In this document: positions 1-7,778 of the stretch, piece after piece
Layout of the letters: the number at the start of each line of letters is the position of its first letter
Numbering within the stretch: the stretch's first letter is position 1
DNA from: CAG-632 sp963626805
Lineage (GTDB): Bacteria > Bacillota > Clostridia > Lachnospirales > Lachnospiraceae
NCBI GenBank assembly: GCA_963626805.1
Contig: CAVFXS010000066.1
Coordinates: 62,001-126,000 of the forward strand
DNA length: 64,000 nucleotides
Direction of reading: 5' to 3'
Notes under the pieces: model-generated
What the model was told of the DNA's origin: nothing
Databases searched by the model: none
What the model saw: only the letters and a program-made list of their open reading frames with translations
Translations under genes and position numbers: made by a program

Positions 1-1
1 A

Positions 2-610
2 GAGCGGCAACTGATCTATGCCAATACCGGGCGGTATATTAATTCCGGTATGCTGCCGGCAGATGCAGGCTGTATTGTACATAATGTTGATACAGTCACT
101 GCGATTTATAAGGCAGTTATGGAGGGAGTTCCGTTGATCGACCGGATCATAACGATCAGTGGAGATGATATCGTGGATCCGAAGAACCTTAAAGTATTAT
201 TGGGAACCAGCCTTCAGGAGCTGATCGAAGCTGCCGGTGGATATCTGGATGGGGAGCCGGAGAAGATCATATCCGGCGGCCCGATGATGGGAAAGGCTAT
301 GTTTTCGACTGAGGTTCCTGCAGTGAAGGGGTCCTCTGCGGTGTTATGTATGAAGAAGGATGAAGTAGCCGCCTGTGAACCATCGAACTGTATTCGCTGT
401 GGCCGGTGCGTGGCAGTCTGTCCGGGCAGAGTGAATCCGACGAGGCTTGCAAGTCTTGCAGAGCATGGAAGGCTGGATGCGTTTGTAGAGCAGGATGGAA
501 TGGAATGCTGTGAATGCGGCTGCTGTTCCTATGTATGTCCGTCCAAACGGCATCTGACCCAGACGATTGCAGCAACCAGAAAAGCAATTCTGGCAGGCAG
601 AAAGAAGTAG
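2..610 (+). CDS. rnfC: RnfC, ion-translocating ferredoxin:NAD+ oxidoreductase subunit C (3' part)
   Basis: Only the C-terminal part is present; the reading frame is open from base 2 and the start lies left of the window. RnfC is the peripheral subunit that passes electrons between the ferredoxin side of the Rnf complex and NAD+. Visible here are the conserved ERQLIYA and LPADAGC blocks and two ferredoxin-type cysteine clusters. One is CIRCGRCVAVCP at about 389-424 and the other is CCECGCCSYVCP at about 508-543, each fitting one [4Fe-4S] centre. The gene is followed after 10 bases by rnfD, so it heads the C-D-G-E-A-B order usual in Firmicutes. Identification is secure although the N-terminal NADH/FMN-binding half cannot be seen. 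Confidence 0.95.
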   Translation, partial: ERQLIYANTGRYINSGMLPADAGCIVHNVDTVTAIYKAVMEGVPLIDRIITISGDDIVDPKNLKVLLGTSLQELIEAAGGYLDGEPEKIISGGPMMGKAMFSTEVPAVKGSSAVLCMKKDEVAACEPSNCIRCGRCVAVCPGRVNPTRLASLAEHGRLDAFVEQDGMECCECGCCSYVCPSKRHLTQTIAATRKAILAGRKK

Positions 611-620
611 GAGGTATGCT

Positions 621-1574
621 ATGGATACAAAGAAAGGAATTTCATCTTCTCCGCATATTCGTCATGAGGACAGTACATCAGGGATTATGTTAGATGTGAT
701 CATTGCATTACTTCCGACTACGATTATGGGAATTTATAATTTTAAGCTCCGCGCGGTTTTACTGATCGTGGTATGTGTGCTGACCTGCGTGCTGAGCGAG
801 GGACTGTTTGAATATCTGATGAAACGTAAGGTGACGATCGGGGACTTCAGTGCAGTGGTTACCGGTCTGTTACTGGCATTAAATCTGCCGTCAACCCTGC
901 CGTGGTGGATGGCAATGCTGGGCAGTGTATTTGCAATCATTGTTGTAAAGCAGCTGTTTGGCGGAATCGGACAGAATTTTGTGAATCCGGCACTTGCGGC
1001 AAGATGCTTTTTGCTTCTTTCCTTTGCAAAGCCGATGACGAATTTTGTATATGATGCAATGACAACGGCAACACCGTTAGCGGTTCTGAAGACCGGTGGT
1101 GAAGTGAATCTGCTTCGGATGTTTATGGGAAGCACGGTCGGAACCATTGGTGAGACTTCGGCAGTTGCGATTTTATTAGGTGGTGCATATCTGATCTTCC
1201 GGCGGGTGATCGATATCCGGATTCCGCTTACTTACATTGGCAGCTTTTCCGTCTGTATATTGATTTACGCACTGGCCAGTGGCAGAGGGTTTGATCTGAG
1301 ATTTCTGGCAGCCCATTTATGCGGCGGCGGTCTGATGCTCGGAGCATTCTTTATGGCAACCGATTATGTGACATCACCGATTACCGCAAAGGGACGAGTG
1401 GTATATGGTGTATTGCTCGGAATCCTTACCTTTGTTTTAAGAAGTCCGTGGAATACGACCACCGCAGCAGAGGGCGTGTCTTATTCTATCTTGTGCGGCA
1501 ACCTGCTAGTGCCGATCATTGAACGGTTTACGGCTGAAAAGTCCTTTGGAAAGGGGGCAGTGAAGCATGAATAA
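621..1574 (+). CDS. rnfD: RnfD, membrane subunit D of the Rnf complex
   Basis: This is a 317-residue polytopic membrane protein homologous to NqrB. It carries covalently bound FMN and forms part of the ion-translocating core. The sequence shows multiple hydrophobic helices, a conserved GQNFVNPALAAR block, and a TTATPL segment (about 1063-1080) that fits the flavinylation threonine site of the family. The DYVTSPIT block lies near 1363. I chose the ATG at 621 because AGGAGG at 609-614 sits directly before it. The in-frame ATG at 567 lies inside rnfC and has no ribosome binding site. The 3' end overlaps rnfG by 8 bases, suggesting translational coupling. Confidence 0.95.
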   Translation: MDTKKGISSSPHIRHEDSTSGIMLDVIIALLPTTIMGIYNFKLRAVLLIVVCVLTCVLSEGLFEYLMKRKVTIGDFSAVVTGLLLALNLPSTLPWWMAMLGSVFAIIVVKQLFGGIGQNFVNPALAARCFLLLSFAKPMTNFVYDAMTTATPLAVLKTGGEVNLLRMFMGSTVGTIGETSAVAILLGGAYLIFRRVIDIRIPLTYIGSFSVCILIYALASGRGFDLRFLAAHLCGGGLMLGAFFMATDYVTSPITAKGRVVYGVLLGILTFVLRSPWNTTTAAEGVSYSILCGNLLVPIIERFTAEKSFGKGAVKHE

Positions 1575-2196
1575 ACAGATGATCAAGGATTCGCTGATTC
1601 TGTTTGCAATCACGCTGCTTGCCGGATTGCTTATGGGTGGTGTTTACGCAATTACCAAGAATCCGATTGCAAAGACACAGGAGGATAAGAAGAATGAGGC
1701 ATATCAGGCAGTATTTACGGATGCGGCAGAATTTATGGAAGTAGCAGATGCGGCAGATGCACAGCAGGTACTGGCGGATGCCGGATATACAAAGGACAGA
1801 ATCGATGAGGTGAAGGCGGCTACAGATGCAGACGGAAAGACTCTGGGATATGTAATGACGATTACCTCTTCGGAAGCATATGGCGGCGAGCTGCAGCTTG
1901 CAATGGGTATCCGGATGGATGGCACGGTCAATGGAATTTCCTTCCTGTCATTATCGGAAACAATCGGACTCGGAATGGATGCAAAGAAGCCGGAGTTCCA
2001 GGAACAGTTTGCAGGGAAGCAGGTAGAGCAATTTGCCTACTCCAAGACCGGAGCAACTGCGGACAATGAGATTGATGCATTAAGCGGTGCAACGATCACG
2101 ACCAATGCGGTAACGAATGCAGTCAATGCGGGAATCTGTTATGCAGGAGAGCTGGGCGCAGGTTCCGCTGAGCAGGGAGGTGGCACAGATGAATAA
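1567..2196 (+). CDS. rnfG: RnfG, FMN-binding subunit G of the Rnf complex
   Basis: A 209-residue protein with one N-terminal membrane helix (residues about 8-28) and an extracytoplasmic FMN-binding domain. The flavinylation motif SGATITT is visible near 2081-2101, where the threonine carries FMN through a phosphoester bond in characterised homologues. Its role is to pass electrons across the membrane within the Rnf complex. It begins inside the end of rnfD and ends 8 bases past the start of rnfE, so the three genes are tightly coupled. Length and motif match the family; nothing is missing. Confidence 0.95.
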   Translation: MNKQMIKDSLILFAITLLAGLLMGGVYAITKNPIAKTQEDKKNEAYQAVFTDAAEFMEVADAADAQQVLADAGYTKDRIDEVKAATDADGKTLGYVMTITSSEAYGGELQLAMGIRMDGTVNGISFLSLSETIGLGMDAKKPEFQEQFAGKQVEQFAYSKTGATADNEIDALSGATITTNAVTNAVNAGICYAGELGAGSAEQGGGTDE

Positions 2197-2923
2197 GGCA
2201 TTGGAGCGAATTAAGAACGGTGTTATCACCGAGAATCCGACCTTTGTCCAGATCTTAGGTATGTGTCCGACACTGGCGGTTACGACATCGGCAATGAACG
2301 GACTTGGAATGGGTCTTAGTACGACAGTCATTCTGATCATGAGCAATCTGATGATCTCGGCATTGCGGAATATTATACCGAACCGGGTAAGGATTCCGGC
2401 GTATATTGTAATTGTGGCTTCGTTTGTTACGATCATTGACTTTTTGCTGCAGGCATTTTTGCCGGGACTTTCCGAAAGCTTGGGCGGTTATATAAAGCTG
2501 ATCGTTGTAAACTGTATTATTCTGGGACGGGCAGAATCCTATGCCTCCAAGAATCCGGTCATTCCTTCTATCTTTGATGGTGTCGGAATGGGTCTTGGAT
2601 TTACGGTAGGACTGACTGCTATCGGAATCGTAAGAGAACTGATCGGAGCCGGTTCTGTTTTCGGCATAGCGATTCCTGGTTATCAGCCGATCGGTATCTT
2701 TGTGCTTTCACCGGGAGCATTTCTGGTGTTGGCATTCCTGATTGCGTTTTTGAATTACCGGAAGCTGAAGAATAAGAGCGGACAGGCGAATGATACCGTT
2801 TGCAGAATGGAAGACTGTATGCATTGCGGAAACACCTCCTGTGGTGGTAAGTTCTTTGATTTTGACGGTGGAGATGATGTCGTAGGACATACGAAGGAAA
2901 AGGAGGGAACCAGCCATGAGTGA
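2189..2923 (+). CDS. rnfE: RnfE, membrane subunit E with a cysteine-rich C-terminal tail
   Basis: A polytopic membrane subunit (244 residues) related to NqrD; together with RnfA it forms the inner membrane pair thought to hold a [2Fe-2S] centre. The family core (ENPTFVQILGMCPTLAVT at the start) is present. The start at 2189 follows GGGAGG at 2175-2180; an in-frame upstream ATG at 2117 lies inside rnfG and is rejected. Unusual is the roughly 45-residue hydrophilic extension after the last helix. It contains four cysteines spaced C-x4-C-x2-C-x4-C (about 2804-2845) and then an acidic/lysine-rich end. Such a tail could bind a metal or Fe-S cluster, but that is inference. The gene overlaps rnfA by 8 bases. 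Confidence 0.93.
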   Translation: MNKALERIKNGVITENPTFVQILGMCPTLAVTTSAMNGLGMGLSTTVILIMSNLMISALRNIIPNRVRIPAYIVIVASFVTIIDFLLQAFLPGLSESLGGYIKLIVVNCIILGRAESYASKNPVIPSIFDGVGMGLGFTVGLTAIGIVRELIGAGSVFGIAIPGYQPIGIFVLSPGAFLVLAFLIAFLNYRKLKNKSGQANDTVCRMEDCMHCGNTSCGGKFFDFDGGDDVVGHTKEKEGTSHE

Positions 2924-3506
2924 AGCAACGAAGATTATTCTGATCGCAGTCAGCGCGGCTTTGGTGAATAACGTTGTACTGAGTCGGTTTCTGGGATTGT
3001 GTCCGTTTCTGGGCGTATCAAAGAATATGAAATCGGCTGCCGGTATGGGCGTTGCGGTTATATTTGTTATCGCGATTTCTTCGGCCGTGGCCAGTCTGAT
3101 CTATCAGTTTATACTGACCCCTCTGCATATCGAATATCTGCAGACCATTGTATTTATTCTGGTAATTGCAGCGCTGGTGCAGTTTGTGGAAATGTTTTTA
3201 AAGAAAGCAATGCCGGCACTGCATAAGACCCTTGGTGTGTATCTGCCATTGATCACAACCAACTGTGCGGTATTAGGTGTTGCATTGAATAATGTAACAG
3301 ATAACTATAACTTTCTGGAAAGTGTTGTAAATGGTGTCGGTACTGCAGTCGGGTTTACGATCGCCATCGTAATTCTGGCCGGTATCCGGGAAAAAATCGA
3401 AGATAACGATATTCCGGCACCGTTTCAGGGAATGCCGATCGTGCTTCTGACGGCAGGTCTGATGTCGATTGCATTTATGGGCTTCTCCGGTCTGATCCGG
3501 TTATAG
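2916..3506 (+). CDS. rnfA: RnfA, membrane subunit A of the Rnf complex
   Basis: A 196-residue polytopic membrane protein related to NqrE. The conserved NNVVLSRFLGLCPFLGVS segment lies in the first third and a TTNCAVLGVAL segment in the middle. These two cysteine regions are characteristic of RnfA and its paralogue RnfE, which adopt inverted topologies. It is part of the ion-pumping core coupling reduced ferredoxin oxidation to NAD+ reduction and Na+ or H+ export; the sequence does not settle which ion. It overlaps rnfE by 8 bases and is followed by rnfB after 15 bases. Confidence 0.95.
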   Translation: MSEATKIILIAVSAALVNNVVLSRFLGLCPFLGVSKNMKSAAGMGVAVIFVIAISSAVASLIYQFILTPLHIEYLQTIVFILVIAALVQFVEMFLKKAMPALHKTLGVYLPLITTNCAVLGVALNNVTDNYNFLESVVNGVGTAVGFTIAIVILAGIREKIEDNDIPAPFQGMPIVLLTAGLMSIAFMGFSGLIRL

Positions 3507-3521
3507 GGGGGGTGCGAGGAT

Positions 3522-4319
3522 ATGTCATCAGTAATAGTTGGAATTTTGATTGCAACCTTGGTGGTAGGACTTACCGGTATTATTATTGCGGTACTCTTAA
3601 GTATTGCAGGAGAAAAGTTCAAGGTTGAGGTCGATGAACGGGAAGTGGCTGTCCGGGAGGCACTTCCGGGAAATAACTGCGGTGGCTGCGGATTTCCGGG
3701 ATGTGATGGCCTGGCAGCGGCAATCGTAAAAGGAGAAGCATCTGTATCCGGTTGTCCGGTAGGCGGTGAGGCAGTTGCGAAGGCAATCGCACAGATTATG
3801 GGAACAGAGGTTGATGAAGGTGTCCGTATGCGTGCAGTGGTGCAGTGTGCCGGAACCTGTGAGAAGGCAGGAGAGCAATATGAGTATATAGGACCGAAAA
3901 GCTGTCGACTGGCACAGAATAATCCGGGCGGCGGCGCCAAGGCCTGCGCATTCGGCTGTACGGGATATGGAGATTGTAAAGCGGTCTGTCCGTTCGGGGC
4001 TATTGAGATCATTGACGGAATTGCAGTTGTAAATCCGGAAGCCTGTAAGGCGTGCGGAAAATGCGTGGCGGTCTGTCCAAAGCATCTGATCGCATTGATC
4101 CCATATGATTCAACACAGGTAGTTATGTGCAGTTCTAAAGAGAAGGGTGTTCAGGTGAAAAAGGTATGCCAGGCAGGGTGTATCGGCTGTGGATTATGTG
4201 CCAGAAACTGTCCGGAGGGTGCAATCGAAGTAACGGATAATCTTGCAAGAATCGATTATGAGAAATGTACAAACTGTGGAATCTGTAAGAGTAAATGCCC
4301 GGTAAAGATCATATCATGA
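3522..4319 (+). CDS. rnfB: RnfB, iron-sulfur subunit B of the Rnf complex
   Basis: A 265-residue protein, the likely entry point for electrons from ferredoxin. Residues about 4-28 form an N-terminal membrane anchor. A [4Fe-4S] domain follows with Cys53, Cys56, Cys61 and Cys78 (NCGGCGFPGCDG...CP). The C-terminal half has several ferredoxin-like clusters, including CKACGKCVAVCP, CIGCGLCARNCP and CTNCGICKSKCP. The extra ferredoxin repeat at the end is usual for clostridial RnfB. It is last in the operon and is followed by a bidirectional terminator at 4341-4377. Confidence 0.95.
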   Translation: MSSVIVGILIATLVVGLTGIIIAVLLSIAGEKFKVEVDEREVAVREALPGNNCGGCGFPGCDGLAAAIVKGEASVSGCPVGGEAVAKAIAQIMGTEVDEGVRMRAVVQCAGTCEKAGEQYEYIGPKSCRLAQNNPGGGAKACAFGCTGYGDCKAVCPFGAIEIIDGIAVVNPEACKACGKCVAVCPKHLIALIPYDSTQVVMCSSKEKGVQVKKVCQAGCIGCGLCARNCPEGAIEVTDNLARIDYEKCTNCGICKSKCPVKIIS

Positions 4320-4340
4320 GATAGTCGGTTGTTGAAACAT

Positions 4341-4377
4341 AAAAGCGTCTGCAGAGATTACTCTGCGGGCGCTTTTT
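4341..4377. terminator. Bidirectional intrinsic terminator between rnfB and the convergent gene
   Basis: Left arm AAAAGCGTCTGCAGAG (4341-4356), loop ATTA, and right arm CTCTGCGGGCGCTTTTT (4361-4377) form a strong stem with one mismatch. T-runs in both directions suit termination of the rnf operon and of the gene coming from the right. The loop contains the TAA stop of the - strand gene, so the right arm is also coding sequence for its last residues. Confidence 0.9.
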
Positions 4378-5182
4378 CTTCCATATCTAAGATCATTCGG
4401 ATAAAGTTAAATGCAATTTCGCGCTTTTCATCATCCAGACAGGTCGGAATACATAAATACGGCTGTTCTAACTGGATGCCGGCCTCTTTGGTAAATTCCA
4501 TACCGGAAATATCGATCGCATAGTAATCGGAATCTTCGACAGGACCGTCACATTCATATAAGCGGTCTGATACCTGTTCCCAGATATCCTCCGGAAGTCC
4601 ATGCTTCAGTTCCAGAAAATAGCCATCTACCGCATAATAGTCAATCACCGGACTGTCACAGATGACAATATGTGTGGAATTATGCGTTAATGCCGACATC
4701 ATCTTTGTATAATAGCTGGTGTTCAGAGAGGTGAGGGTTTCTCCCGGATCGATGAAGCAATTCGTATCGACATAGAAGCGGGCATCATCCCGTACTTCAT
4801 AATAGCTTTTATACATGGAGGTGATGGTTTCTGTAATATCCTCCGAACCGGTGTCATTTGCAAGAACGATATGAAGAGCAACCGGACGGGTGGCAATATA
4901 TACACGTTGTGCAACGAGAAGGATCAGTGCAATGGCACCAACAACTGCCAGGAATTTCCAGGTATAATACATAAGTATGTATTGAACCTTTCGCCAGAAG
5001 GAAAGCTCTGCCAGCTTTTCTTTTTCCTGCTGCCGTTTATATCTTCTGCGTTCTTTTGGAGACATGGCATACAACTCCAGTGCATCTTCGGTTTCGACAG
5101 CGGTGGATGGGGTATCGGCGGCTTCTGCCAGCTTTCGTTTATTGGTAGCCAGATTATCAGAGGAAAGATTCTGTTCGTTCAT
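4358..5182 (-). CDS. Uncharacterised single-pass membrane protein
   Basis: I do not recognise a named family. The 274-residue product has a polar N-terminus of about 85 residues rich in Lys/Arg/Glu (containing SPKERRRYKRQQEKEK). One membrane helix follows at about residues 95-118 (WKFLAVVGAIALILLVAQRV), then an extracytoplasmic domain of about 155 residues. The latter starts with a strand-like VALHIVLAND and resembles the solute-protein-like outer domains seen in small Clostridia membrane proteins. The start codon at 5182 is preceded by AAGGAG at good spacing. It is convergent with the Rnf operon and shares its terminator. Function unknown; a role linked to Rnf is not implied by the opposite orientation. 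Confidence 0.75.
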   Translation of the reverse strand: MNEQNLSSDNLATNKRKLAEAADTPSTAVETEDALELYAMSPKERRRYKRQQEKEKLAELSFWRKVQYILMYYTWKFLAVVGAIALILLVAQRVYIATRPVALHIVLANDTGSEDITETITSMYKSYYEVRDDARFYVDTNCFIDPGETLTSLNTSYYTKMMSALTHNSTHIVICDSPVIDYYAVDGYFLELKHGLPEDIWEQVSDRLYECDGPVEDSDYYAIDISGMEFTKEAGIQLEQPYLCIPTCLDDEKREIAFNFIRMILDMEEKAPAE

Positions 5183-5232
5183 AAGTAACTCCTTAATATA
5201 AAAATACGGGATATAACATAATCCTTATTCAT

Positions 5233-5259
5233 ATTGTAACATAAAATCCGAAAAAACAA
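5233..5259 (-). promoter_or_regulatory. Probable promoter of the membrane-protein gene
   Basis: Read on the - strand, TGTTACAAT gives an extended -10 (TACAAT at 5238-5233). A TTGTTT lies upstream with a short 15-base spacer. It lies about 50 bases before the start codon at 5182. Confidence 0.4.
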
Positions 5260-5320
5260 GGGAGAAGAATCTGAAAAAAGAGTGTTTTTTTTATAAAATA
5301 CTTCCGGAGGGATAAAAGAC

Positions 5321-5349
5321 TTTTCAAGGTCTGCGAAATCATGTATACT
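5321..5349 (+). promoter_or_regulatory. Sigma-A type promoter for ymxH-nrdR
   Basis: TTTTCA at 5321-5326, 17-base spacer, TATACT at 5344-5349 with a TG one base before it (extended -10). It sits 70 bases ahead of the start at 5420 and is the only good match in the divergent region 5183-5419. Confidence 0.6.
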
Positions 5350-5419
5350 TATCAGCACAGGAAACCTGAACGAAATCCGGCATATTATGATACAAACAGT
5401 GTGTAAAGGATCGGATGTT

Positions 5420-5686
5420 ATGCGGTTTTCTGACTTGAAACAACGGGAAGTAATCAACTGTAAGGATTGCAAACGTCTGGGGTTTGTATCAGACATGGTG
5501 TTTGATTCCTGCAGTGGCAGAGTAGAAGCACTGATCGTTCCGGGACCCGGCAAGCTGTTTGGCTGCTTCTGCTCCTGTACGGAATACGTGATTCCGTTTT
5601 GTCATATTATAAAGATCGGGCCGGACATTGTTCTGGTCGATATTGATCTGGTTACGGCTTCTGAAAAAAAGAAGGAGCATATATAA
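5420..5686 (+). CDS. YlmC/YmxH family PRC-barrel protein (sporulation-associated)
   Basis: An 88-residue protein with the opening MRFSDLKQREVINCKDCKRL, which matches the small PRC-barrel proteins named YlmC/YmxH. Homologues are expressed in the mother cell in Bacillus or linked to sporulation, but the biochemical role is unknown. It contains an unusual number of cysteines (CKDCK, CFCSC), possibly for metal binding. I prefer the ATG at 5420 over 5387 because the family begins at MRxSxL. It is followed by nrdR after 19 bases, so both are probably on one transcript from the promoter at 5321-5349. Confidence 0.8.
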   Translation: MRFSDLKQREVINCKDCKRLGFVSDMVFDSCSGRVEALIVPGPGKLFGCFCSCTEYVIPFCHIIKIGPDIVLVDIDLVTASEKKKEHI

Positions 5687-5705
5687 AGGATACGGAGGAA
5701 GAAGT

Positions 5706-6158
5706 ATGAAATGTCCATTTTGTGCAGCTGATAATACAAGAGTTATTGATTCCAGACCGGCAGATGAGAATAATTCCATTCGAAGACGGCGGGAATGCGA
5801 TGCCTGTGGGAGAAGATTTACTACCTATGAGAAGGTAGAAATCATCCCGTTGATCGTAATAAAAAAAGATAAGAACCGGGAACCGTATAACCGTTCCAAG
5901 ATAGCATCCGGTATTGTGAAATCCTGTCATAAGCGTCCGGTTTCGGCAGAGCAGATCGAACAGTGTCTGGATAATGTCGAGACGAAGATATTTAATCTGG
6001 AGGCGAAAGAGGTGGAGAGTACGGTAATCGGTGAAATCGTTATGGATGAGATTGAAAAACTGGATCCGGTTGCCTATGTCCGATTTGCTTCTGTGTACAG
6101 GGAGTTTAAGGATGTCGGTACCTTTATGGATGAGTTAAAGAAATTACTTGATAAATAA
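5706..6158 (+). CDS. nrdR: NrdR, transcriptional repressor of ribonucleotide reductase genes
   Basis: A 150-residue protein of standard family length. The N-terminal zinc ribbon has Cys3, Cys6, Cys31 and Cys34 (MKCPFC ... CDACGRRF). The following ATP-cone domain begins around IIPLIVIKKDKNREPYNRSK. NrdR senses ATP/dATP and represses nrd operons through paired NrdR boxes; none are apparent here, so its targets lie elsewhere. GGAGG at 5695-5699 supports the start at 5706 rather than the ATG at 5628 inside ymxH. Confidence 0.96.
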   Translation: MKCPFCAADNTRVIDSRPADENNSIRRRRECDACGRRFTTYEKVEIIPLIVIKKDKNREPYNRSKIASGIVKSCHKRPVSAEQIEQCLDNVETKIFNLEAKEVESTVIGEIVMDEIEKLDPVAYVRFASVYREFKDVGTFMDELKKLLDK

Positions 6159-6181
6159 GTATAAAATAATTTACATATCAA

Positions 6182-6211
6182 TTGACAGAAAATGGTTCTG
6201 CGGGTTACAAT
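6182..6211 (+). promoter_or_regulatory. Sigma-A type promoter for comM-dprA
   Basis: A perfect -35 TTGACA (6182-6187), 18-base spacer and -10 TACAAT (6206-6211). Transcription would begin near 6218, which rules out the GTG-type start at 6192 and supports translation from 6249. Confidence 0.7.
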
Positions 6212-6248
6212 CTATATGGAGCCTGTTCCGAAGTCAGAAAGGAGCAGT

Positions 6249-7778
6249 ATGTATAGTAGTGTAACAAGTGGAACCATTTCCGGTATTCAGGGGTTAATGA
6301 TCCATGTTGAAGCAGATGTGTCAGATGGCCTGCCGAATTTTCAGATGGTAGGATATCTGGCAAACGAGATCCGGGAATCCGGAGAACGAATCCGGACAGC
6401 AATCCGGAATGCCGGATTTGAATTATACCCCAAACGGGTCGTTATTAATCTGTCGCCCGCCGATGTGCGTAAGGGCGGCTCAGGATTTGATCTTCCGATT
6501 GCAATCGCAATGTTGGTTTCCTATGGATATTTATCGCAGAAAAGTGTAGAAGGGGCAGTGTTTTTAGGAGAGCTTGGCCTGGATGGGAGCGTTCTGCCTG
6601 TCAATGGTGTGCTGTCGGTTGCAGATTGTGCCAGACAGTCCGGGTTTCAGAAACTGTTTCTTGCAGAAGAGAACCGGCAGGAAGGAGCAATGGTTCATGA
6701 TCTGCAGATATATGGTGTGCACCATTTAAAGGAGCTGGTGGAAGTACTGCGGGATGAGAGGATGGCAGAACCGGAACTCAAAGAGGAGATAAAGGAAGAA
6801 TGGGAGATGGATTCCTGGGATTTTAAGAATCTGAAGGGACAGCTGTTAGCGAGACGGGCATTGGAGATCGCGGCATCCGGGATGCATAATGTACTGATGA
6901 GCGGACCGCCCGGAGCCGGTAAGACGATGGCTGCCAGGTGCCTGACAGGAATCCTGCCGCCACTGGAATTTGAAGAAAGTATGGAACTGACAAAGATATA
7001 CAGTGTGCGTGGAATGCTTGGCAACCGGAAGGAGATTATAAGACGGCGGCCGTTTCGTGCACCGCATCATACCATTACAACGACAGCTCTGATCGGAGGC
7101 GGAGTGATTCCGAAGCCGGGAGAGGTGAGTCTGGCACATAACGGTGTCTTATTTCTGGACGAATTGCCAGAGTTTGGCAAGGGAGCCATTGAGGCGATGC
7201 GTCAGCCATTAGAGGAGAAATGTGTGGTGATTGGCAGGCTGAACGCAGCTTACCGGTTTCCGGCAAATATTATGCTGATCGGGGCAATGAATCCCTGTCC
7301 GTGCGGTTGCTATCCGGACCGGAATAAATGCAATTGTACCATGAATCAGATTCGGACATATCAGGGCAGAATTAGCCGTGCAATGCTGGATCGTATGGAT
7401 ATTCTGATGCGGTTACAGCCGGTTTCGTTTGAAGCCATGAATGATAAGACTGCATGCGAGGACAGCCGGACGATTCGAAGCAGGGTAGAACGGGTACATC
7501 AGCGACAGCGGGAGCGGTATGTAAAGGAAGGCATTCGATTTAATTCGCAGCTGACACCGGAGCAGCTGCAGATATTCTGCAGACTGACATCGGAGGAAGA
7601 AGCATTTATGAAGCAGGTGTTTGAACAGAAGCAGTTAAGTGGCAGAGGCTATCATAGGCTGTTACGTGTGGCAAGAACCATTGCGGACCTGGAGGAATGC
7701 ACGGAGATCCGGCTGGAACATCTGGAAGAAGCAGTGGCATATCGAATCAGTCTGCCCGGAGAGGAGCGGATGATATGA
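6249..7778 (+). CDS. comM: ComM/YifB family Mg-chelatase-like AAA+ ATPase
   Basis: A 509-residue protein of the YifB/ComM family. The N-terminal domain has the Lon-protease-like fold (SPADVRKGGSGFDLPIAIAML). The AAA+ module has Walker A GPPGAGKT (about residue 219) and Walker B VLFLDELPEF. The C-terminal Mg-chelatase part contains the cysteine motif NPCPCGCYPD...CNC. In Haemophilus and Vibrio, ComM is a hexameric helicase promoting branch migration during natural transformation; Firmicutes homologues are poorly studied. The start at 6249 follows AAAGGAG. It overlaps dprA by ATGA, which fits a shared DNA-processing role. Confidence 0.92.
   Translation: MYSSVTSGTISGIQGLMIHVEADVSDGLPNFQMVGYLANEIRESGERIRTAIRNAGFELYPKRVVINLSPADVRKGGSGFDLPIAIAMLVSYGYLSQKSVEGAVFLGELGLDGSVLPVNGVLSVADCARQSGFQKLFLAEENRQEGAMVHDLQIYGVHHLKELVEVLRDERMAEPELKEEIKEEWEMDSWDFKNLKGQLLARRALEIAASGMHNVLMSGPPGAGKTMAARCLTGILPPLEFEESMELTKIYSVRGMLGNRKEIIRRRPFRAPHHTITTTALIGGGVIPKPGEVSLAHNGVLFLDELPEFGKGAIEAMRQPLEEKCVVIGRLNAAYRFPANIMLIGAMNPCPCGCYPDRNKCNCTMNQIRTYQGRISRAMLDRMDILMRLQPVSFEAMNDKTACEDSRTIRSRVERVHQRQRERYVKEGIRFNSQLTPEQLQIFCRLTSEEEAFMKQVFEQKQLSGRGYHRLLRVARTIADLEECTEIRLEHLEEAVAYRISLPGEERMI

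Noticed and set aside
567..620. Longer N-terminus for RnfD
   Set aside because: The extra residues overlap rnfC; ATG 621 has the ribosome binding site and the family start.
3425..4012. Long - strand open frame (195 codons) inside rnfB
   Set aside because: Lies wholly opposite a strongly conserved Fe-S gene, has low-complexity Pro/Ser/Thr composition and no ribosome site; a shadow frame.
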